Source of the DNA: Anniella stebbinsi | Taxonomy: Eukaryota > Chordata > Lepidosauria > Squamata > Anniellidae | Reading direction: 5' to 3' | Assembly (NCBI GenBank): GCA_029215795.1 | Contig: JARDYH010000005.1 | Coordinates: 159,427,814-159,491,813, forward strand | DNA: 64,000 nucleotides | Part shown: one piece after another, positions 22,101 through 33,600 of the stretch | Position numbering within the stretch: the first letter of the stretch is position 1 | Layout of the letters: the number at the start of each line of letters is the position of its first letter | The notes under the pieces: generated by a model | The model's input: the letters and a program-made list of their open reading frames with translations, nothing else | Database searches by the model: none | Told to the model about the DNA's origin: nothing | Translations under genes and position numbers: made by a program

Positions 22101-24557
22101 GTTGGCCACAGTATGAACAAAGTGCTGGACTAGATGGACCCTCGGTCTGATCTAGCATTGCTCTTATGTTCTTAACACTTATTTGTTTGTTTGTTCGCTA
22201 CATTTCTATACCACTTCAATGTATCACCCAGTGTCTTATCCAAGGGCTGGTTCCAGGTTTTAGAGGGTAAGACTCTCTCAGTGGGCTCTTTCCCTCAGTG
22301 AGTCTACCTTCTTTGTCACCACCAGAGTCACCAAATGCAATTGCTCTTCATCCTATTTCTCATCATTGCTACCACTTGCTTATTTGTCCAGCAGAGAGCA
22401 AGTAGGCAGAAGCATCTGATGCTCCCCCTTATCACCACCACCACCATTGTCTGGACCAGAGTGAGAGGCTACGAGGTATCCGGTGGATGCTATCAGACAC
22501 TGAATGATGGACAACAGAAGAACATCACTTAACAAGAATCATGCTGGATCAGATCAAAAGCCTATTTAATCTCATGCTCTCTTCTCACAGTAGCTAACCA
22601 GGTGCCTATACAAAGGTGCACCAATGGCCTAATTCAGGATGGCAGGACTTAAATTATTAAATGAATGTTTATAGGTCTGTTCTCTAAACAAACAACGTAC
22701 TGGAAATCTACATGTCAATGGCATTTTAATTCAAGGAGCAGGAAGTGGACATGGCACTTTTAAGTTGTCTGATATTCCACTTAATTCTCATTCCAGGTTA
22801 TTGGAGAGGAACTACCAGCATGCCCTGGCCATCATGTCTGCCATTAATGAGATCAATCGAAACCCACAGCTCTTACCCAATATTACCCTTGGCTACAACA
22901 TCTATGAAAACTGTTTCAGCTTCAGGATAGTTTATGAAGCCACAATAGATTTGCTCTCTTCTGCATTTTGGATGGTCCCTAATTTCCAGTGTGGAAGACA
23001 AGAAGAGCTCTTGGCTGTTATTCAAGGAGGAGACTTTGAAACCTTTTTTCAGATGGCAACCATGTTAACTGTTTACAAGATCCCTCAGGTAAGGACAACA
23101 ATGGGGACCAGGCTGAGGAAATCTCAGAACAAATTCTTAATACTGCTGTAATTGCAGTATTTGGGGCGGGGGCCCTGCCTTCTTTTGTATATGGTCACTC
23201 TAGTATAGTGCCTGCATCTTTAACTGTTGTAATGAAGAGAGAATTTCACCAGGAACTAATTGCATACAAATGACACTGGCTGAAATTCCCTTTTCTCTAC
23301 AACTGTTAAAGTTACATGAGCCCTGACCTGATTTTATCTGGTCAGCCTACTTGGCGCAAAAAGCCTTTAGGGAGACCATATGGAAAGGAGGACAGGGCTC
23401 CTGTAACTTTAACAGTTGTACAGAAAAGGAAATTTCAGCAGGTGTCATTTGTATGCACGTAACACCTGGTTAAATTCCCTCTTCATCACAACAGTTAAAG
23501 CTGCAAGAGCCCTGTCCTTTTTGGTATCTGGTCACTCTAACTAGTTAGTGTGGTTTAAAAGTGGGGAGATAGTGGGGAGATTGCTAGGAGTTTCAAACTG
23601 AGAGAATGGCCATCAAAAAGGTAAATGTGTCTGGGACTATTTAGGGTGACCATATTTTGGAATCCAAGAAGGAGGACAACATAGTCGGCTCCCAAGGGGG
23701 CATCCACACCAACATGTCTGCCCCCAGGGGGTCTGCCCACCTGAACATAGTCTTGGTCACATGTCTGATTTTATAGCACACAATTAAGACAACTTTGTTC
23801 TACATAACATCTTAATGTTAAAATCACTGAAATAACAAATGAGACATCCGATGTATCTGAAATTGACTTCACTCACTCCTACTTTTGTAGCTTTTGCTGT
23901 ACATTGTTGCTGTACTCTGTGTGATACATTCTCCCCTTCTCTCAAATATCTTTTCTGATATTCTGATATTCCACTGTAAGCTGCTGCTTAACAAGGTTTG
24001 CTGCCAGCCAGCTAGCCGGTTATTATTATTATTATTGTTATTATTATTATAGTTCAATTTTGTTTTGCAACTTGCTAAAAAATCAACAGATTAACAGATT
24101 TGCTTGAAACCTGGCAAGGCCGAAACCCTACTTTGATGCTAACATGATGCCAAGTTTCATCTCAGCTTTAAAAATGATGTTGTTTTTTTAAAAAAATAAT
24201 AATTTCAAACCTCAAATTTATAAAATTCCTAAAAATCAATGGATGAACAGATATGCTTGAAACTTGGCATGGCTAAAGCCCTACTTAAGATCTATCATGA
24301 TGCCAAGCTTCATCTCCTTAGCTTTAAAAAGATTGGTATTTTTAAAACTGCAAATTTTGGTATTTTTTAAAACTGCAAATTTTGAAAAATTCCTAAAAAT
24401 CAACAGAAGAACAGATCTGCTTCAAACTTGGTACATCTAAAGCCCTATGTAAAAGCTATCATGATGCCAAGTTTCATCTCCTTAGCTTTAAAAATGACGG
24501 AGCTGTAAGCATTTTTGTTATTTCCTATTGACTATTAAGTAGAGCTGCCCTTTCGAG

Positions 24558-24600
<43 letters not shown>

Positions 24601-27600
24601 TATTTATTTATTACCCACCTCTCCCTCCAGATCGAGGCATGGGACAACATCATCATAAAACACAGGAGTGGGGGAGGAGTGGGGGAGGATAGGGAAAATC
24701 CAGATGTTTCTTCAAATTTCATAATTATCCCCCCTTTCAGGATTTGTTACCAAAAATCCTGACATGTCCTGGGTTTCCCTGACATATGGTCATCCTAGAA
24801 GGGGAGAAAGGAGAGACATGATAGAAGTGTACAAAATTATGACTTCTTCTTTACTCATACTAGAACCCATAAAGCTGATTGGTGAGGTATTTGTGCAAGT
24901 TAAGTATATTAAGCAATTTGCCCAGGTTAAGTGTATTCACGGCTGCAACTTGTGCAAATTATGACTGAAATTTACATAAATTATGCAAATTATGACCACA
25001 ATTTGCATAAGTGCCTTTTTAATGAGAAAGTTCCCAAATTTGGGGGGTGAAGCCCCTGGCTCGGCTCGCAAATGCATGCTGAGCCAGTGGCTGCTGAGAA
25101 ATCCAGTGGGCCCAAAAAGGGCTGGATTTCCCCCCAAAGGCCATCTCTAGTAATAATGTTGAGGCCTATATGCAGGTTGTTAATGCTATATCTAGGTTCT
25201 TCAAATCTGGTCAGCCTAATTTGCATATTCTACAAATTGTTTGCTAATTATGCAAAATTTACTCTGATTTTGTATGGCAAAGGTACCCAGGTTGTTTATC
25301 TCCAGTTTTTAAGATTTAAAAAAAATCTGGCAAAAGGATGTGCTTACCTAAGAACATAAGAAGAGCCCTGCTGGATCAGCCCAAGGGTTCATCTAGTCCA
25401 GCATTCTGTTCACACAGTGGCCAACAAGCTGTCAAACAGGGACCCACAAGCAGAACATGGTGCAACAGCACCCTCCCATCCATGTACCCCAGCAACTAGT
25501 GTATAGACTTGCTGCCTCTGATACTGGAGGCAGCACATAGCCATCAGGACTTACATGTGCAGAGATGTTACTTGCAAGTACTGTAGCTTCCATCTGTAAC
25601 ACTGGATATATTTATATTTATTATGCAAATAAAATTAAAGTATGTATACTTTTATACTGCACTACAATTAAATGTGTCCTCTTAACTTACAACTAAGTTA
25701 TACTCAATTATTTTATGCTCCTATACTACTCAGAAGAACTAAATCCTATTTAGTTCAGTGGGACTTAAGTTAACTCTCTGAAAAGTGGGTATAGGATTGA
25801 TGCCCACTTATTTGGGAGCAAGCCACACTGAACTCAATAAGAGCAGAATGAGGCTGTCAGGCAGAATCCTTTTCAGAATCCTTTTCAGGTTAGCAATGTC
25901 CAAGTTTTGTTTCCAGCAGTAACCATTGATTCCTTTTGTTACTAGCTCACTTACAGTTTTGTCAACCATATTCTGAGCAATAAAAATCAGTTCCCCTCTT
26001 CCTACTGGATGAGCCCAAAGGAAACTCCACAGTACATGGGAATAGTTAAGTTGCTCCTGCATTTTAGATGGACTTGGGTTGGTCTCATTGCTCCAAAAAA
26101 TGATGGTGGAGATCGGTTCGTGAGAACCATGGAGGCAATAGTGTTTGGGACTCGGATTTGCATCGCCTTCACCCAAGGGATTCCACTAATATTTAATGAC
26201 AACTTCTACACTTTCCGGGAAAAGTTGTTATATTTTATTGCACCGTTTACACAGAAGAAAGCCAATGTGCTTGTTTATTATGGGGATTCTGACTCAATGC
26301 TTCTGCTGCCTCTTGTGCTGTTTGAAATTGAAGAAGAAAACTACGCCTCTTCAGGGAAAGTTTGGATCTCTACAGCTTTGTGGGGCTTCACCTTAAGCAC
26401 ATCTCTTGGATATGGGGATATCAAATTCTTCCATGGTGCATTGTCTTTCATCATCCAAACGAACAAGAAGTCAAAACTGAAGGACCTTTTCTTGATTCAA
26501 GATGAACATTTCCTTGAAAATCTTTGGTTAGAAACATTTGACTGTGACGACTCCAACTACAGGCTGTCAAGGAAGACATGGAAAAGATGCATGGGTAGAG
26601 GAGCTCTGTATGGCCTTCCCCCAGGTTGGCTGAACAAAGTTATGTCTGCTGAGAGCTACAGCATTTACAATGTGGTTTACGTTGTGGCACATGCCTTCCA
26701 TGCCATGATCACAGCCTTATCTAGCCATATGGTGACTACAGGAGTAGACAGAGTTGACTATCTGAAAACAATACAACCATGGCAGGTAAGGGAGAGATCC
26801 ACTAAAATCATAATTGAAATGAGTGGTACATGTTGTACTTACTTTCATTTCAGGTACCATTTCATTTCACTCAGACTCTGGGAACCCCTTGACCAGTTTG
26901 CCACTGCTTGCTTCTCTACTTATATATGGCTGCATATCCGTGGTAGGTAGAGCACATGCTCTACATGCAGAAGACCCCAGTTAAAAGGATCCAGGTAAGC
27001 AAATTTTGGGGATACCCTTTCTCTGCCTGAGGCCATGGAGAGCAGTTGACAATCAGAATAGACAATACAGACCTAGGTGAACAAACAGGGGCATGTCAGG
27101 TTTCCCAATCCCTCATTCTGGCAAACTGACATGGGACACCCAAATCAGTGAGACCTCTTATTGCAGGAAATTACTCAGCAAACTTAATGGTTACACACTT
27201 CAGAAATCATATAGCTGATGGTCAGAAGCTATAGATTCCAAGAAATTCCAGAACAGTCAAAAGCTAATCACTGCTACCGTGATGAGATCCCTACCAATGT
27301 GGTTTCCCCATTGTCATCTCCACAGTTCTGAACACAAGGGAAGGTCAATCCATACATGGGTTCCAAACCCAGACAAGGAAGGGGGATGATTCCTGACACG
27401 ATCCCTTGGGCAATCAAAAAAGCAAATTCTTGAAAGGCCTTAACAAACCACCCAAAGACAGCTAGTCCAACCTCTGATAACTCAAAGGCAACATGGCAAG
27501 GCTTAAACAAGATTCACCTTTCCCCGTGATCTCCCATGGGGATCTCGTCATGATGGTAGTGTTTAGCTTTCGACTGTTCTAGAATTTCTTGGAGCCTATA

Positions 27601-30600
27601 GCTACTGACCATAAGCTATATGATTTCTGAAGTGTGTAACCATTAAGCTTTTACCATGGGATTTCCTGCAATAAAGAAGTCTCACTGGTTTTGGTATCCC
27701 ATGTCAGTTTGCCAGAATGTGTGATTGCCTGAGGGACTAGGAAACCTGACAGGGCAAGTCATACGATCACCACAGCCCAGCTTGGCTTATTTAAGCTACA
27801 GGGAGTTGTGATGCATGCTGGTGGCCATTTTGAATATTCAACCCCCCCAGCAGGGGGTTGCTGTGGTCATCTGAACTCAGCAGCACAGCTTGTTGGAGGG
27901 GAAAACAACCCTCCAATGACCCTGCCACAGCCCATGATTACTGGAGAGTTGTTTCCCCCTCCAACAAGCCATGCCACCAGGTTTCGTATAAGACATCAAG
28001 CAATGGCCAGGGCTTCAATAGTGGCACCCATGAACATTACAGCTTATCATAACTTAAATAAGCCACCTTGGGCTGTGGTGGTCATATGAACCAGGCTAAT
28101 CTCTGACCGGGTGTAGACAGATCCCTATGTTCCTAAGCCATAGTTGGCTATAGAAGTGCTATCTAGCTAAATCAGTAATTCCAAGATTGTGTGTTAGGTA
28201 TTCATGTAGCATAAAATGACTTATTAGAATGTCAAGAGAAAGAAAGGAATGGAAGGTTTTTGAGATTCAATTCGAACTACTCACTAGGGGTGTGCAGCAG
28301 ATCAGGTCCAATCCACGATCTGGACCCGATCCAGGTGAAATCGGATACAATCATCCGATTACGATCCCCCAAAGCTGTATTGTCTGATCTAATCTGATCC
28401 AATCCGAAAGGACCCAATCCGGTTTGGAAAAGATTGGAGGATCGGACCTCGGACCTCCTCCCCCCTCCCCCCACTCGCGCTCCTTACCTGCTGCCTCATC
28501 GCTGCTGTCCACTGCCGCCCGCTGCTTCCGTACTACTGAGAAACAGGCCTTGCGTCCTGTTCCACAATAGAGTGACGGTGCACCGGGTGATGTCATCACT
28601 TGGCGCGCCCTCGCTCTACTGTGGAACAGGCCTCAAGGCCTGTTTCTCAGTAGTACTGAAGCAGCGGGTGGCAGTGGACAGCAGCGAGGAGGCAGCAGGT
28701 AAGGAGTGCGAGTAGAGGTCCCCCGTTACCTGCCAGCATCCTGTGCTGCCATCCACTGCTTTCATACTACTGCTAAACAGGCTGCAAGGCCTGCTTGTCA
28801 GTAGTACGGAAGCAGCGGACGGCAGCAGACGGCAGCGCGGGATGCCGGCAGGTAATGAGTGTGAAGGGGGAGGGGGAGGGGGAGGGGGAGGGAGGTTCCC
28901 ACTTGCCTGCCGGGGCCGTCCACATCTGTCCGCTGGTCCCTTCTACTGAGAAACAGGCTTCGCTACCTGCCTCTCAGTAGCACACCAGGTGATCACCTGG
29001 CGCGCTACTGAGAGGCAGGCGCGAAGCCTGTTTCTCAGTAGAAGGGACCAGCAGATGGAAGCTGGCGCCCTGGCAGGTAAGGAGTGCAAGTGGGGGGGGA
29101 GGGACAGGGAGGGAGGGGGAGTTAGGTCCCCACTCACCCGCCCCATGTTTTCGCCATAGGCTTGTATTGGGGGAAAGCTTTCTTTCCCCCAATGTAAGTC
29201 TATGGCGAAAACACCTAAAATGGTGTCCGATCTGAAAATTGGACGTCTGATTTTCAGAACGGAATCTGCTCCTAACTGAACTGGGAAGCCTCTGATCCAA
29301 TCTGAGGCACCGGTTCCGATTCCGATTCCAATCCGATTTTGGGGGTCCATGCACACCCCTACTACTCACCCACAGAGATGCTTCTCTGCTTATCTTTCTG
29401 TATGTTCCACTGTTTTGCTGTTTTATCTTTCCAATCAATTTCCATGGAGGGCTGGTCGTTCCACCATATTTCTATATTTGGTGTGAGTTCTTGGTTCATT
29501 CAATCATTCATGCTAATTCAGCACAATTACCCAATGGTGTAGGTAGCTAATTTTAGATTCCATACTGAATGGTCTTAAAGTCTGTGTTGAGGCCGGGAGG
29601 ATCATTTACTTCAAAATGTGGTAAGCCAGTCCTGCTATGTTTGGAAACCAAAAGCAAGATATCTCATACCCATTTTGTAAATGTTGCAACCTTATTTCTT
29701 TTTCTAGCTTCACCCTTTTCTGAGAAACATCCACTTTAATAGTACTACCATGGATGAGGTATATTTTGACGAGGATGGTGAGTTGATGGCTGACTATGAT
29801 ATTGTGAATTTGGTCACATTTCCTAACAAATCCGCTATAAGAGTCAAAGTTGGGAAGCTAGAAACCCAAGCTTCCTCCAGTGTAAAGATGACCATTCAAG
29901 AGGAGACCATTGTGTGGCCCAAATGGTTTAACCAGGTAGGAAATGTACTCATATTTTACAAGCTGATGTAAGGTAGTAGCTAAGAGAATGGCTCAATTCG
30001 GACAACACGATAGTGAATGGTGGGGTAATAAACAACTTTACAGTTGTTCAACTAGGGGGTACTCCACACACAACAGATAATAAATAATCAACTGTGGTGT
30101 GGATTAGGATCAGCGCTGAGTTGACTATGGCAGCATTCGGATGACACAATAGTCAAAACAACTGACGATTGTTTCCCCCACACCAGTTGTTTATTGTGTC
30201 GTCCGAATCGAGCCTGTGTTATCCTGGAGATCTCCAGTTCAAATAAATGGTGAAACCATCAAGAAGCCTTAGTCATACCACTAACCTAGTTCACATCATT
30301 GCAAAGTGGTTAACAAGTCCAGGTGGCTACTTGGGAGCAGGGCCTTTTCAGTAGTAGTCCCCCAATTGTGGGACATCCTTTTAGTGCTAGGCAATACCCT
30401 TTTTATTCTTTCAGACCTTTTATTCTTCTTTTTCTGCTGTTTTACTCTGCTTTTTAAAGTAGTTGTATATTTTATATTTTTAGCAATCCTTGTGATGCCT
30501 GTTTTTAGCCTCTGCTGCTCTTGATTGATTGTTGCTTTTAAGTGTTTCTGATTTTCTGTGCTTTTGGATTTTATTTGCATTTTTAATTTCTATCACCCTG

Positions 30601-33600
30601 TCAGCTACTGTACTACTAATAAATCTCAGAAATACATTTTTTAAAATTGTAATAAGGAGATGATAATAGTGGGTTATATGATTATTACTGAGATCACCTG
30701 TAAGATGTGTTTTGCATCACCTTAAAGACTAAAAGATTTATGGCTTAACCTTTTGCGGACTAGGGTCAGATGCATTTGAGGATGTGAACTCTAGACCATG
30801 AATGTTTATGTCATAGTTCCAAGCCCTCCCACTGGAGACTATAAAGAGGTCTGCCAAGTAATCCTCAAAGCTTTATTCAGTAAATAAACATCTCCTTGCA
30901 TCTCAAGAGAGTTTAAACTTAGGAACCTTACTTAGGCTCACACTTGGCTAGACTAAGCGAGACAATTGTCCATTCAGCAAAAGCGGTGGTCCCTTTCACT
31001 TCAAGGAGTGATTTCTTTGAAGAAGCCTTTGGCAAGAGGCCAACTGAGCTGACTACTTCTCGCCTACCTTTAGCTCCGTCCATTTGAACCTATGGCATAC
31101 TCTGGGATCGGTCAGCTCTAAAGTCCCTCCCCCTCAGAGGATTCTTCAGTTCCCACAGACTGTGTGTTGTTAATGTTCTCACTGATAAGGTCCTGTGAAG
31201 AGTCATTCCTGGCAGGTGAAGAGCCTGGGTGAATCATCTCCCCCACTTCCTGTGTAAGGTGGGACGTTTCTAGTCGTGTTTCTTCAGCTTCAGAATCTGA
31301 TTCTGATTGATAGCCTGAAACTCCTTCTCCCACACCAAGGGGTACAGGCCTGGTCATGACAGTTTATGCCATAATATGTTAATCTTTTAAGTTGCTCACA
31401 GGAGTCCCTGTTGTTTTTGCTGCAAGAGACTAACATTGCAGCCCTGGGAGAATTGTTTTGAACACAATACAAAACGCGAGGGGTAGGGGAGAGAAATGTC
31501 AATTGTCCTGCAAGCTACTGACCCATCAGCTAGGGTTGCCATATTATGAATCCTCAAAATCAGGACAATTTTTAAAATTTATTTATTTATTTTTGCATTT
31601 AAAATACATAAGTCATTTGACATAACTCAGAATGCATAAACATGCATTTCATTATGTTCTGGGATTGGACGGGGGGGGGGGGAGTGGGATCTCTGGCTGG
31701 GCATGCCCGGGGCTAGGGAAAGGGGCCGAGGCGAGTTCGGTGTTTTCTGGGGGGGGGGCATGCAGGGTTGGGTGTGTGTTGTTATTATTGTTGCTTTTCA
31801 TTTGGGGTTTTTCTTTGAGGCGCAGGGGGGAGGGGAGAGTTGTTACAATGAACGTGTCCACCACATGGAAACAAGGAGCAAATGTGGTATGGGCAAAGAA
31901 CCGTTGTAGGGTCGACTGACCCGCAGCCTTGGGTGGCTTTATTAATATGCTGCCCAGGGAAGGAAGGAAGGAAGGAAGGAAGGGAGAGGGATGGGGGAAG
32001 GGGGAAGAAACCCATTGCCAATTAGTAGAACGAATGTCCTCCTACCTTTCTGTCCGGATTGAAACTGCTGAGACAGCTTCCGAATCTCTTCCCACATCGC
32101 TGCCAACCCACACACCCTTCCCACACACAACAATTGCTTCAGCGGAATTTCCAAGCCTGGAGGGTTTGGATCCGAGCGGACACAACTGGGGTGGTCACCA
32201 CCCGTGGCTTCACCCTCGTGTTCGCTGATGGCTGCTTCTGCTTCTGCGCAGCTGCAGTCAATTGCCGCGCTTTTCCATCGAGTCTTGCCTCTCGCGGGAA
32301 TCCAGGATTCCTGCCCAGAAGGTCGGGACATCTTAAATTCACTAGAAAATTGGGACTTTCCCAGTTTTCCAGGACGTATGGCAACCCTACCATCAGCACA
32401 GTATGACATTTGTACAGATGAAACATAAATTCCTCTAACCCTATTTGTTTTTCTTTTTTGATGTCTTTTAGACGAGGCCCCGCTCTGTCTGTACTGAAAG
32501 CTGTCAAACTGGATACAGCAAGGTGGTTCCAGAAGGACAGCCATTTTGCTGCTATGGTTGTTCCCCATGCATGGATGGGACAATTTCTACCCATGCAGGT
32601 AGGTGGCTCTGAAAAAACCACAGGCCCTGGGATATGAAGAGCAGCTTTGCTTCAAGTTATGCCAGGACTGAAAAAAGAAATTTTGTACCAAGGATGGTCA
32701 TCTCTGCAAAATCCAGCTCCAGGAATTCACAACAAAGATTTTCCCCAACCAATTTAAAATTAAAAAATGGAGTCTTATGAATCAATGTTATGGTGGTAAT
32801 GTTGCCAATGACAAGACTTGAGAGAGCAGTCCCTCAAATTATAACCTGTTCTTCTATCTATGTGCTTGCAAAGGGGCATTGTTTGCATTCACTTTCACCC
32901 ATGCAAGTCGCTCATCATCATATGGTCTGTTCACACTATTGGCCTTGATATTCAGTACTCTCAGGAGGTGGGGGCGAGAAAGAAAGGTTTTGGTAGTTAA
33001 TTCTCTGAGCCATTAAAATCATCCTTCTTTTCAGATGCAGACCATTGTCACGAGTGCCCTGAAGATCAATACTCAAACAATGGCAGAGATCAATGTATCC
33101 CCAAGATTATAGTCTTCCTGTCTCATGGAGAACCTCTGGGGATTACTTTGGTCTTCTTTGCTACCTTCTTGTGCTTAACCACAGGTTTTGTTTTAGGAAC
33201 CTTCATTAAGTACCAAGACACCCCAGTTGTCAAAGCCAATAACCGCAACCTCACCTACATCCTCCTCGTCTCCCTCCTGCTTTCCTTTTTGTCCTGCTTC
33301 CTATTCATTGGCCAGCCTCAAAAGGTGACCTGCCTTCTCCGCCAAACGGCCTTCAGCATCATCTTCTCGGTCGCTGTCTCTTCTGTGCTGGCAAAAACGA
33401 CCACTGTGGTGCTGGCATTCATGGCCACGAAGCCAGGAAAAAGCATTGTGAAATGGGTGGGGAAGAGTTTAGCAAACATCATCGTCCTATTTGGTTCCAT
33501 TATGCAGTTTGGCATCTGCAGCATCTGGATTGGAATCTCTCCTCCCTTCCCAGAATTTGACATGGATTCCCAGATTGGACAGATCGTATTGCAGTGCAAT

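Noticed and set aside
31118..31357. A small acidic protein on the minus strand
   Set aside because: It lies wholly within the solo LTR and has no homologue that I recognise.
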